The notes: generated by a model not told the origin, from the letters alone. A stretch of 64,000 nucleotides of DNA from Tipula vernalis (GCA_958295665.1 OY282558.1:184366015-184430014); one strand, 5' to 3'. Counted from the first letter of the stretch, positions 24,003 through 34,422 are shown. Numbers and translations are program-made.

Positions 24003-25001
24003 AACGAAAACAAGCATATCATAAATGAAAACAATAAATACCGGTCAAATATTATTTACTGGCACAGATACGTCGATGACATCATTATTTTATTTAACGG
24101 TTCGGTAAGACAACTAAACAAATTTCACCAATATATAAATAACAAAGAACCATCGATAAAATTCACATTAGAAACTGAAACAGATAAACAAATAAATTTT
24201 CTAGATCTCACTATAAAAAATGACAACTCGAAACATTCATTTAAAATATATAGAAAACCAACACAAACTGATCACACAATACATAACGATTCACACCATC
24301 CTTACCAACACAAAATAGCAGCTTACAACCACATGATAAACAGATTAAACAATGTACCAATGGACAAAAAAGACTATGACGAGGAACTTAATATCATAAA
24401 GCACATAGCCAACACAAACGGATACAAAAATAATCTAATTGACAAGATCAACAACAAAATAAAAACTAAACAATACCAAAAACTCATGACCACATTAACC
24501 AAAATTAACAACAGTGAAAACGAAAAATACGTCAGTGTAGAATACAACAAAAACACCTGCAACATACTATACAAAACATTCAACAGATTTGGTTACAAAG
24601 TAGCATACAAAAACAACAATAAAATAGACCAAAAACTAAAAATCAGAAAATACAAACCACCAACAGACACTGGAATCTATCAAATAAAATGCAATGATTG
24701 CCCAAAATTCTATATTGGACAAACAGGTCGATCATTTGAATAAAGATTTAAAGAACATATTAGTGACATTCATAAAACAGAACCAAAATCCAATTACGCA
24801 CAACACTTAAAATCAGAGAAACACACATACACAGATTTCAATTCCAACTTAACAATCTTACACAGACTCAGAAAAGGACAAATATTAGACAGAATAGAGG
24901 AATTAGAAATTTACAAAAACAAAGACAATAATAACTTACTAAATGACAGAATAAACACTAAAAATAATAAAATATACGAACACATCATCTCAAAAAAGTA
25001 G
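24003..25001 (+). pseudogene. Penelope RT C-terminus plus GIY-YIG endonuclease
   Basis: One continuous frame of 333 codons except for a single in-frame TAA near 24740. Its start preserves the RT catalytic box WHRYVDDIIILFNG, and the thumb region reads INFLDLTI and FKIYRKPTQTDHTIH, all characteristic of Penelope-like RTs. The endonuclease follows: GIYQIKCNDCPKFYIGQTGR (GIY and YIG motifs, first at about residue 222), then RFKEHI and a C-terminal LEELEIY-like helix. The premature TAA falls just after GRSF, where the family has a coding codon before RFKEH. It would truncate the nuclease after its catalytic arginine helix begins. The frame ends at a TAG near 25000. Confidence 0.9.
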
Positions 25002-25079
25002 GAGGAGTTAAATTAAAAACATTTATAAAACATATATAAGCAGGATAGTTTTAAGAAATTATAATAGTTGAAAAAAGAA

Positions 25080-25102
25080 CTGATGAAGGAATAATTCCGA
25101 AA
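25080..25102 (+). other. Hammerhead-ribozyme-like core in Penelope 3' region
   Basis: The sequence CTGATGAAGGAATAATTCCG followed by AAA fits the conserved hammerhead core CUGAUGA, stem II (GGAA-UAA-UUCC) and GAAA. Penelope-like elements are known to carry hammerhead motifs in their terminal repeats. Pairing for stems I and III is not obvious by eye, so activity is unproven and the motif could be a degraded remnant. Confidence 0.4.
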
Positions 25103-25916
25103 TTAATTTTCTACTAATAAACTTTAAAAACATTGTTACTATAAGGTAAAATTTTTTCAATAAAATATACTTAAAAAAATCAAGTTAGCTGTTTTTTATT
25201 TATAAATTAAATAAGATTGACCACGTACACTGGCATATGGTCAAGTTATCCGAAAATATAGGCCAGACCTTGTGGACATCTCTGTGATCGGAGATACAAC
25301 AATTTATAAAACTAATAAAATTATTAAAAATTCTAAATTCTGTGAAGTATAGTATAGTTCATCACAATTGGATAAGGTTAACCAAGTAGACTGGCATATG
25401 GTCAAGTTATCCAAAATTATAGGCCAGACCTTGTGGACATCTCTGCGGTCGGCGATATAAAACTTTTAAAATAATGAAAAAATTTTAATAATTCCAAAAA
25501 CTGTGAAATATATTATAGTTCATCATAATTGGATCGGCTTGGTGACATTGGCCGCTATATGGCTTAGCTGTTCTAAGAAATATGCGGGGCCTTCGGGACA
25601 TATCCAGGATCGGCGCTAAATAATTATTTAAACCATCAAAATTCAGTCAACTTTTAAATTATCTGAAATATAACTAGTAATGTTCAACACAATTGGATGC
25701 TTTTGGTTAACGAGATAAACAGATGGTCCAGCTAACTGAAAACGATGAAAAGAACCTATTTCCTGATGAAAAGAATCCATTTGGTGGTACGAAAAATCCA
25801 AAATTACAAAAAATTTAAATTTTCATATAATTTAAATTCCAATTGGAAAATAGCTAATTTAACAGTGTAATTTTTTGTTATTTTTTTTAGCATAAACTTC
25901 ACACTCATCATTTTTC

Positions 25917-27062
25917 TAGCTTAAAAAGTTTCACTTCTGTCAATAATATACAAGTATAAAGTGTTTCCATCTTTTTAGTCTTTCAATCTGTTCGGGAGCT
26001 GTTTGTATCATTATTCAGTTTTTCATACTAGCCTATTCTTGATTAGCACAAATTCAACCTTAACATTTTTAGAAAATTTTATGCTTGGATGATTCGATAT
26101 AGTCGTATTTAGAATGAAAATTATAGAAATTTATATTTTTGTGGAAATCAACAATTTGTTCAATGTGTTTACTAATGGAAAATATTAAGTTAATTGATTT
26201 TAGTTGTCCGTTTCTAATTTTTTTGGCTCCCGGACTGGCACTAATTTTTCGTAATGGTGTCTTGCAAAATATAATATGACACAATCGAATTCTTATCTCC
26301 AGAACTAAAATCATTGTGTTGTACACGAAAATATTCTTCTTAATTTATATCAATTATCACAAAAAAATATAATAATTAACTTCAACTTTAATCGTAATGA
26401 TAAAATAGAGAATTTCTTATACCCAACCCTCCGATATTCCATAACCTACATCATTTGCCACCCTATATTTCGATTTTTCATTGTTCTTTGATTTTTCCAA
26501 TAAACTACTGTGCCATTTGTTAACAATCAGTTTACACTTTTTATTTTTTCAATTGGAGAATTTGTTGTTTTTCTTTCGCTGGGTGTAACAAACACAATGA
26601 AAATTATTTTCTGTACTATTTCGTTTCTTCGTTTTTATATCTATAGAGATATAAAAAAAATAAGAACAAAACGATAATAAACAGATAATTTTTATTTTTT
26701 TTTTTTTATTTTATGTCTTTATTTTATTGTAAACTTAAAATTAAGAAAATTCATAAAAAAAATATTAATGGTAATAAAATAATAATATATTTCAATTTAG
26801 AAATAAAAAAAAATATTTTGTTAGTGATTTCCAAACAAGTTTTTCAAAACTAACTGCCAATACATACATTAGTTAATAAATTTGATATTTCCCCATTCAT
26901 CTACCCGGTTACAGGCGTTTACCGGTAATTTATTGCATTTTCTAATTTTAAGACTTGAAAATGAGTAGCAAATCTTACACATTTTTATGACCCACAATTA
27001 ACACGAATTTTATATTTTTTTGAAACGAGCAATATTAACAAATTATTTTCATTTATTTACAG
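25917..27062. other. AT-rich DNA with no recognised gene
   Basis: Homopolymer-rich (for example the T run near 26694-26709). No frame with recognisable motifs was found. It could be intronic if the micro-exon at 27063 is real. Confidence 0.5.
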
Positions 27063-27105
27063 TTTTCTGAATGGGAAGATCATGGCCAAGAATTACCGGA
27101 TGTTG
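27063..27105 (+). CDS. Candidate host micro-exon, 43 bp
   Basis: A short segment with much higher GC than its surroundings is preceded by TTTATTTACAG and followed by GTAAGTTTAA, close to consensus 3' and 5' splice sites. In one frame it reads FSEWEDHGQELPDV without stops. A 43-nt exon is not a multiple of three, so it would shift phase between neighbours. The acidic, tryptophan-containing peptide looks like real protein rather than AT-rich noise. The host gene could not be identified, and no second exon was found with confidence. If correct, a plus-strand gene with very long introns spans part of this window. Confidence 0.45.
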
Positions 27106-28597
27106 GTAAGTTTAATTAAAAATATGAAATTATTTTTCTAAAATAAAAGAAAAATTTATGATTTTTTAAGTTTCTTTAATTTTTTATTTATTTTTTAATT
27201 ATTATTATTATTTTTATGATTTTGTAAATATCAGAAAAAAAATACATGTTTTCGTGTGTATTGTTGTACCCTAAATGTGGTGTATATCATTCAAGATGTG
27301 AAAATTAATAAAAATAAAAACGTTAGATTAGAAACCAAATGTATATAACATGATGTGCCCGTTTATGAATGCAATTATTTTTCTAGAGTTAAAACTAAGT
27401 CAAAAGCCGCACTTCACATAAGTTCAAATCAACAATTCAGATCAACAATTTTCATGAAAAAATGGTTGAGTTATACAATCTAAATTGATTATGTGCACTT
27501 AAACAACTTAATTTCGTTCTTTGTGATTACAAATTTCTAGATACAAAATAGCAGCAACTTACTCGCTTTATACTTTTTGTGTCTTGCACCAAATCGATGT
27601 TGGTTTGGAAGAAAATTGAAATTATCTTTCGCTATATAAAAAATACTGTAGTCGTATTTTGATTGGCTTATAGTTGTCACGTTTTGTCGTATGCCTACTA
27701 TGTATTCGAAAAAAGAAAGAATTATGAAATAAATTAGATTTTCTTTTTTTTTTTTTCTTACTATACAAATTCAGGAAAAGTAATTTTAGATTGGAATACG
27801 GAGTAGGCCTAGATAGCATTTTTGACACCGAAACAAAAACAACGCTAAAACAATCACGATGGTATACTAAGATAATGTGTTGCGCATATGCAAAACCAAC
27901 ACAAAATGTCTATACAAGGCAGGCTGTGTCCCCTATACATGTGATACAAAAATGTACATTGAGGTATATTAGCCTTAGTGATGTGGCCGTACACAAACAC
28001 GACATAAAATATAAATTCTGTCATCTGGATGCCATTCGAAATTCAAACTCGACTACATATTTTTGTTGGATGCTTTTCAAACATTGTGGTGGTCCATTAA
28101 CCCGCACCCAAACGATTGGGTGAAACAAAATTTTAGAACTTTTTAAAACTCTTTGATATTCTCAATTGTTAGTTTGACCACAGTCTGATTTTGGGGCTTT
28201 GTTTAGCTTGTTTATCGTATTTTGTAACTTGTATACTTTGAAAGTTTGGCAATTTATATTCCTCAACTGAGTTTAGATTAGGAACGGATTTCAACAAACG
28301 CGTATTGTTCATTTAATGGCATTTGCCATTATTGGATCCAAACGGAGAGATGTATTTCGGGAAGGAGATGAATGTCAGGAAGATGAATTTGGATGATCTC
28401 AGTTCTAATACAAACTTCTAAGTACTCGTGAATAAAATTTTGGAAATTTTGATTAGCTTCTGCCTAATGCCCTTAATGTGTTTCATCGCAATTTGCTTGA
28501 ATAGACATCAACAAAAAATTCACAAATCTCGATCGGTTAAAATAAGACGTTAAAATAAGACCCGTTACAGTAAGAAAATCTCATTTTATTTTTTACA
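27106..28597. other. Unassigned DNA, possible intron
   Basis: Mostly AT-rich. A 110-residue frame at 27791-28123 (plus) is longer than usual for this composition but shows no known motif or splice context. A segment near 28280-28420 is moderately GC-richer (GGAAGGAGATGAATGTCAGG) without a clear frame. Confidence 0.4.
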
Positions 28598-28719
28598 AGG
28601 TTATGTTAGGTTAGGTTTGGGTGGCGATCCACTAGGACCAGGCATAGACACAAAAAATGGTCCGTAGCCATACCACGAATAATTGTTTCCTCCAACTCAT
28701 TGGAACCATTTTGAGCTGT

Positions 28720-30059
28720 TAACAAAGCGCTGGATACTCCTGACGTCCATCCTACAGAGGTCCGTCAGGTCTTTGAAGAGGGGTGCCCCTAGAAACTTTA
28801 GTCTGTTTCGTGCCAGACGAAGGCAGGTGCAAAGAAGATAAAGTACTTATTTATTTATTTTTTCTTATTAAATTTAGCTTTTAACACAACCTATTTTGAG
28901 CAAGAGCTCATTCGTAATAGCTTGTGTCAGGAGTGGTCGAAAACAAAATAATACAAAAAAACTGCGCCAAGATCACAGAACCGGTATTCAAATCAATCAT
29001 ATATCCTGGGTCATCCCTCCAAAAATGAATTTTCATCTGAGTCCTTGCATTCTCATTTTCCGAACCAAGGATTGTGGCACATTTGTTGAACGGCGGTTGG
29101 AACCAGTTTCTCACATCCATCCAAAATAATATCACTACGGTTCGGCCATTTTGCTGTTCTGCACAAAGTTTTTTTTAAAAATTAGAATTTAAATTATTTC
29201 AAGAATAAATGAAATAAAAACACATCCATTTGAGTACTGTCTCTTCCTCCTCTTCGTCCTCGCAACTACGACATTAGTCATGTGAGAAGACACCAAGTCT
29301 ACTCGCATACCTCCCTATGAGACAGTGCCCTGTAATCACTCCAACAACCACACTGATCTGACTTCGCTGAAGTGAGATTAGCTGTTTGGATCTCGCCAAG
29401 TTCAACTTTGGCCAGACCTGCCGACTTATTACGCAAGAAGTGATACTTGACCATCTGTTATTCGTCAGCTTGCTAGCTTCTTCCTGAAGCAGCAGTTTGC
29501 AGTGTGGTCCATTGTACCACGTCGAGCAAGTTCATCGGCGTTTATATTCCCTGTACTTATGAAATGTCATGACACCCACAAAATGTGGATGTTGAACTGA
29601 TCTGCCATCTCGTTAAGAGATGAGAGACAGTTCTGGACTACTTTCGACGTGAGGAGGAGTGATTGAAGCGCTTTAATGGCAGCCTGACTCCGTATATATG
29701 CGAATATCACAAACTGATATTACATTATACCTCAATCAGTCTACAAATTCCTTTATGGCAGTTACTTCAGCTTGAAAAATGCTACGGTAGCCGGAGAGAC
29801 GGAAGGAGAGATTTAACAGAAGTTCCTCGCAGAACACTCCAGCCCCGACTTTCCCGTCCCGTTTTGAACCGTTAGTGAAGAAGTTTATAACTCCTGGTTC
29901 CAAAACTGCACCCATCATCCAGTCCTCCCTGGATGGGATCCTAGTCCGGAACTTTGTGTCAAAAGATGGGGGGGAATTTGTTTGTTGCACAAAATAGATG
30001 AGTGCCCTGTATTGTTGCAGGTCCACATTAAGATGGATTTCAGCCGTATGGCAGTACAA
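28720..30059 (-). pseudogene. LOA ORF2 RNase H and C-terminal zinc region
   Basis: RNase H starts near 29900 with INFFTNGSKRDGKVGAGVF; the catalytic aspartate of the usual FTDGSK is replaced by asparagine. SIFQAEVTAIKE provides the glutamate. Downstream (about 29390-29240) the sequence reads GVITGHCLIGRYASRLGVF and a CRSCEDEEEETVL zinc-binding segment. The frame is then interrupted by the 28848-29232 insertion and resumes in phase as YLLCTCLRLARNRLKFLGAP. Frameshifts and an in-frame TAA before CRSC add to the decay. The RNase H would remove RNA from the cDNA hybrid during target-primed reverse transcription. Confidence 0.82.
28848..29232 (-). mobile_element. 385-bp insertion with AGTACT duplication, SINE-like
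   Basis: Both sides carry AGTACT (28842-28847 and 29233-29238). Skipping the insert and one copy of the repeat makes the LOA ORF2 frame continue without a break, which fixes the boundaries. Read on the minus strand, the insert ends in an A-rich AATAAATAAATAA tail, as in retroposed SINEs or LINE fragments. A GGTTCGGAAAATG segment faintly resembles a Pol III B box. A 75-codon frame (28908-29135) is open but unrecognised. The source family is unknown. Confidence 0.65.
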
Positions 30060-30135
30060 GCTGCCAACTGTTTCCCCAAGATATCTAGAAGAGTCAAAAA
30101 TAGCAGAGTCTTTAGTGCCTGAGTGGATGTGCTCC

Positions 30136-31400
30136 TCAGACTATTACCCCATACAAGAGTATGGTTCTGACTACTACGGTATAAAGCCAATGTACGATGC
30201 GGGGCTCCAGCCCCCATCCTTTCCCAATGGCATTTTTGCAAGAGTGTAGCGCTACCGAAGAGTTCTTTACCCTTTCCAGAGTATTGGGTTTCCAATATAA
30301 TTTGCTATCCAAAACGAGACCCAGAAACTTCGCTTCAACCGTAAAAGTCAAGCTGAACCCATTTAAAGTGGGAGGATCGATGTGAGAAAGTTTATATTTC
30401 CTAGAGAAGGGAACCAATTCGGTTTTGCGTGGGTTCACATTCAAACCCACAGCCAGTGGCCCATAATGAAAGAATGGCCAGGGCATTCTGCATAAGCTGA
30501 CTAAGGGTGCCGGGATATTTACAACGGACACCAGTTGCAACATCATCCGCATAGGCAACCACCTTGAAGCCACCGTCCTCCAGTCTCAGCAACAGGTCAT
30601 TTATGACCAAGTTCCAAAGTAGGAGGGACAGTACGCCACCCTGCGGTGTACCTCTGTTTGCAAATCTTCTGACGTTGGATTCCCTAAAACTGGCATTTAT
30701 GATCCTGCCTCTTAGCATCTGATCTATCCAGTCCTTGAGTGATTCATCCACTCCCAGATCTAGAAGTGCCCGAGTTATAGCCCCTGGAAGCACATTGTTA
30801 AAGGCCCCCTCAATATCCAAGAAGGTTACCATTGCATAGTCTCTATATTCGAAAGATTTTTCAATGAAAAATACAAGAGAATGAAGAGCAGTCTCTACAG
30901 ATATCCCCTTGCAATAGGAATGTTGAGATTTGGGCAGCTTTCCCGACACAATCGTGCCTCTAATATGAGCTTCTATTTGTCTTTCCAGTGTTTTAAAAAG
31001 GAAGGAAGACAAGCTAATCGGTCTAAGGTATTTGGGATTGCAGTGTGAGCGTTCCTTAACTTCTGTCCATTTTCTAGGAATGTGACATAGTTCTAGGCTG
31101 CCTTTGAAAATTACCTCTAACCAGGAAATTGTTAGATCCGTAGTTTGTTGAATATCCCCAGGGATAATACCATCGAGTTCAGGCGACTTAAATGGTTTAA
31201 AACTGTTTATCGCCCACAGGATCTTTTTTCTGCTAATAATTTGGCCTATGAGGCTACTTGCCCTTTTACCTACTGATGTGCTAGGTACAGATTAGGAACA
31301 ACCAGGAAAATGAGTCTCTATCAGAAGTTCCAGCGATTCCGCACTATTAGTGGTCCATATCCCATCCCGCCGTTGAATATAACTTGGGATGGAAGGACCA
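30136..31400 (-). pseudogene. LOA ORF2 reverse transcriptase
   Basis: The RT domain runs from a PFKSPELDGIIPGDIQ segment (near 31190; the family has SPGPDG) through LRPISLSSFLFKTLERQ to FLDIEGAFNNV (motif A), RGTPQGGVLSLLLWNLVIND (motif B) and VVAYADDVATG (motif C, catalytic YADD intact). After about 30500 the frame shifts to the thumb region NVNPRKTELVPFSRKY and KFLGLVLDSKLYWK, then GWGLEPRIVHWLYT. All core residues of motifs A-C are present, so the main lesions are the frameshifts. Confidence 0.88.
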
Positions 31401-31404
31401 GTTG

Positions 31405-32493
31405 CTAGTACTTTGCGTAGCCTAGACATCTCTGAAGACTCCTGTATTTTGCCACAGTATAGACTCTTGGGCTGTTCTTGGCACTTCTCAATTGATATTT
31501 GTAAATTTTGGGGACTTCCTTATAGGAGTCCCAGTCTACAGCAGATTTTGTTTTCCGTGCTGTTTTGAAGAGTCTTTTGCATTTTCGACGTGTTTGTTGA
31601 ATCTCCTTGGACCACCAGGGTGGCCGAGATTTACTCCTAGGCCTGCTAAGAGGAATAGAGCCCAGCATCGCTTCATTAAGAGCACTGGACAACTCGTCCA
31701 CCAAGCCATCGAGCTCTTGCGCAGTTTTTGGAGGTTTTGGCACCGGAACTGGTAGTGAATTACCCATAATAGTTCTAAAGATATCCCAGTTGGTTTTCCT
31801 CCTGTTTCTGTAGATTGGGCTTAATGGAAAAGTCAAGTCCATTTCAAATTGAAGATAACAATGATCAGAAAAGGAGTGGTCCTCCGACACTCTCCAGTTT
31901 AATAAACGAATCGCCGGAAAGCTTGAGACAAGAGAAATATCCAATATTTCCTGTCTATTACTAGTTATAAAGGTTGGCTTGCCTATATTACATATATGAA
32001 GGTTAGTACTTAAAATATAATCAAGGAGTAACTCACCGTGTTCATTTGTGTCCGTACTTCCCCAGATTGTGTGATGAGCATTTGCATGACTCCCAAGGAC
32101 GACTCCAACCTTGCGCTTCTGAGCCTCCAAGATTAGCTCACCTAGAATGATTGGTGGAGTATCCATTTCATCATAAGCTAGGTAAGCTGATACTAGCCAG
32201 AGGTTTCGTTTATCGACCTCAATGCTGACCGCTGCTACATCTCCGTTACTGAAATTTGATAACAGAAAGAAACTTATGTTATTTTTAATGGGAATGCACG
32301 ACCGAACCGTACCTTCTTTTTTCGCGTGCATTAATTTATAATATGGAGTCTTGAGCCCAAGTACCTGGTCTTCAGTGACCCAAGGTTCCTGGATCAAGAC
32401 GACATCTGTCGCTTCTTGCCCAAATTTAAAAATTAGAGCAGCTGATTCTGCCTTAGAGTGGTGAAGGTTGACTTGAAGAAATATCAGTGTCAT
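31405..32493 (-). pseudogene. LOA ORF2 AP-like endonuclease
   Basis: The ATG at 32491-32493 lies directly next to the ORF1 stop, an arrangement that suggests termination-reinitiation. The endonuclease fold shows LQVNLHHSKAES (N of the active site), LIQEPWV (E), GSHANAHHTIWGS, LDISLVS and FSDHCYLQFE. The family normally has a GDFNAH-type aspartate where this copy has GSHANAH, so a catalytic residue is changed. The frame is otherwise open for 362 residues up to the linker KRLFKTARKTKS. The enzyme nicks target DNA for target-primed reverse transcription. Confidence 0.85.
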
Positions 32494-32495
32494 TC

Positions 32496-33596
32496 CTACA
32501 GCCTCTTCTCCACCACAGTAACATTAGAGTCATCCCCTGATGAGAAGTCCTCTGAGAGCCTCTTTAAAGACTTCTTGGACGTTGACATCTCCGTGTCTGT
32601 GGAGAGAGTTTCCGCTTGGCTGGCTACCTCCGCGCACGCAGATGAGCTATGAAGAACCGTGGTAGTTTCTGAAGATGACTTCGGAGCCTCCGGCTTGTCC
32701 GCGTCCTTCTTGTACACCTTGAGTGTGACTGCACTGAAACCATAGTTGATTAAACCGTTAGTATTTTCCAGTGCAGTCAGTGACTCCCTGTTTAAGATGA
32801 TAACAGCTTACCTATAGTTAGCCTTTGTCTCCTCGAGCTTAGCAACTTTCCAGTTGTGCGTTGGCAACTCCGGGTTGCCAACTTGCAAAAACTGGAGTAT
32901 CACTTTCGGATCACTGGGCTCCGAAGGAACGTACACCCTAGCTCTTGGTCTGCAGGGGATCTCCTCCCTATAAATCACAGCAAGGCTGGCTCCGGGCGAT
33001 ACCTCGCCAAGTCCCCCCACTGCCTTTTTATAAAGCAGCAGGGACCTCTGATCTGCACAGGCAGTCAGTTTCACCTGATTCCTGTGCCAGCCTGCGTCCC
33101 GACAAGTCGGAGCAAGTCCTGGATTTTCCGACAGGACTTTCAGGTAGGTGGTGGCTAAGGCCCCTTCCACCTTCCCCCAATTGGTGGGCGTGATACTGCC
33201 ATCCTCTTGGGATTTGTCAATAACTGCCACAACCAGCTGATCCTTGAGGACCTCGTTAAAAGTCCTCATAGCGGAAGCAAGGAGTTTTGTTCGTTCTGCG
33301 ATCTTAGGCATTTCTTCCTGAGATCTATTTCTTTTACGCTTTGAGCCAGCTGAAGGGCCTTCTGACATTTTCTCGGTGACTGTTTTTGCCCCCGCAAGCG
33401 TGGATTTGTCCTTATCCGTTCTGTTTTCTGGCGAGATGTTATTTATCTTAACCAGGGCCCTCCAGGCCTTCCTCCTAGTATTATAGGTTGGTTTTGAGGA
33501 ACCAGCTTCGTTCGTGCTTTGGTTCCGCTTTGTATTGCTAAACTCAGATTTGGTGACCCGAGTGGAGCCTACAAACCCGAGTCTCGTTGTCCACAT
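32496..33596 (-). pseudogene. LOA ORF1, DUF4780-like nucleic-acid-binding protein
   Basis: From ATG at 33596 the frame is open for 262 residues. A basic, Ser/Thr-rich N-terminus (with GSKRKRNRSQEE) is followed by a domain reading VKLTACADQRSLLLYKKAV, then LGEVSPGASL and a PELPTHNWKVAKLEE segment. This pattern matches DUF4780, commonly found in ORF1 of insect LOA-like LINEs. A stop near 32808 interrupts it. A 73-residue tail resumes at 32717 (KKDADKPEAPKSSSE) and ends with EKRL just before ORF2. The protein is expected to bind element RNA. Confidence 0.75.
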
Positions 33597-33960
33597 TTTC
33601 CGGCTTTTTTAGAGAGCCGGACTCTTTTTGTTGTTTTTTGTTATTATGAAGATCCATAATTGTTCCCACGAGTAGCTTAGAAAGAAGTGTCCATCTGTGC
33701 AGAGATCCGCAGTACACAGATAAGGCTACTTAATCCGGAGGGCGCCAAGTATTCGGAGCCACGGTTAGCGACTGAGCTAGTTTTAAAGCTGGGCCCCCAG
33801 TCTGGTCGATTATCGGCACGGTACGATTAAAACCTTAACCCAGCCCAGCGATTTGTTTAAGGTTGCGAGCGAGCACTGCGACACGAGCACTTGTGGAAGT
33901 TGCAAGTTACGGAGCTGACCGCAAGTGCCAAATTGAATCCCCCGAGCAACTTCCACCTAA

Positions 33961-34224
33961 CCACCCGTTTAGTCGATACTAAATTTGAAGGAAACAATTA
34001 AAATTATTCAAATCAAAGTCGTATTATTGAAAAAATAAAGTTCGCGATTATTTAACTCGTAAACAACGTCGTTAACATGTTGAAATTTTCACTAACCCTA
34101 CAAAGAGTAAATTTTATAATATTTTTTGCTAAAAGGGGGGGTGAAAGGCCACTCTAACTACGGAGGTGCCTGTCAGCAATAACAAACAAACATTTTTCAT
34201 ACTACCTGAACAAAATTCATTTCA
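33961..34224. other. Spacer with no recognised gene
   Basis: AT-rich with one G-rich patch (AAAAGGGGGGGTG near 34132). No coding signal. Confidence 0.5.
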
Positions 34225-34422
34225 TCAATGGTTAGAACAATTTTCGATGTTATATTGCTGAATAGATTCTGATGTCGACTGATTTTTTTTATGTATATTT
34301 TTTATGCAAATTTTCACAGCTGCAAACCACGGTTTTTCTTCGCTGGTCAAATTACTCAAGGCCCCATTAGGCAGGGGACACAGGTGCCTCACATCTGCTG
34401 AACCCCCTTGTGGCCGGTCCTG
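34225..34422 (-). other. Open segment behind a splice-acceptor-like site
   Basis: On the minus strand TCTATTCTCTCTTTCAG ends at about 34423, a good polypyrimidine tract plus AG. The next codons are open and GC-rich: DRPQGGSADVRHLCPLPNGA, then LSNLTSEEKPWFAAVKICIK, ending near 34225. Composition and frame look like genuine coding sequence. It could be a 3' terminal exon of a host gene or a piece of an unrecognised transposon. The family is not recognised, and the frame also extends upstream of the AG into AT-rich sequence. Confidence 0.4.

Larger units (their letters stand above)
24003..25204 (+). mobile_element. 5'-truncated Penelope-like element with 11-bp TSD
   Basis: Foreign sequence interrupts the 161-bp array exactly between two copies of AATTAAATAAG (23992-24002 and 25205-25215), an 11-bp duplication of array sequence. 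The insert carries the C-terminal part of a Penelope reverse transcriptase and a GIY-YIG endonuclease, then about 200 bp of 3' sequence. It is the 3' end of the element, so the copy was 5'-truncated on insertion or later. Variable-length duplications and 5' truncation are usual for Penelope-like elements. Confidence 0.88.
21483..25908. mobile_element. 4.4-kb foldback element with 8-bp TSD
   Basis: The left end begins ATGAGTGTGAAGTTTATGCT and the right end finishes AGCATAAACTTCACACTCAT, an exact inverted match. CATTTTTC occurs immediately outside both ends (21475-21482 and 25909-25916), a perfect 8-bp target duplication. The inverted similarity continues inward for hundreds of bases; for example TTTAGCGCCGATCCTGG near 21772 pairs with a near-exact reverse complement near 25605. 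Inside lies an array of 161-bp units, reversed in the left arm (about 21940-22275) and forward from 22285. No transposase for this element is present. An 8-bp TSD fits hAT- or P-type mobilisation, but the ends do not settle the superfamily. A Penelope insertion occupies 24003-25204. Confidence 0.88.
28598..33960 (-). mobile_element. LOA-like LINE, near full length, inactive
   Basis: Transcribed on the minus strand: a GC-rich 5' UTR (about 33960-33600), ORF1 with a DUF4780-like domain, then ORF2 with AP-type endonuclease, reverse transcriptase, RNase H and a C-terminal zinc-finger-like region ending near 28720. The 3' end lies close to 28598, next to AACCTAACCTAACATAACC and an A-rich stretch. 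RNase H after RT and the RT signature FLDIEGAFNNV point to the LOA/I/R1 group, LOA being the best guess. Frameshifts, stops and altered catalytic residues make it defective. A 385-bp insertion sits in the C-terminal zinc region. Confidence 0.85.

Noticed and set aside
27791..28123. 110-residue plus-strand frame as a host gene
   Set aside because: No domain, no splice or promoter signal, and composition like the surroundings; kept only as a note in the gap description.
28600..28620. TTAGGTTAGG as a possible telomeric repeat
   Set aside because: Only two units at a LINE 3' end; such short TTAGG runs are common at insect retroelement ends.
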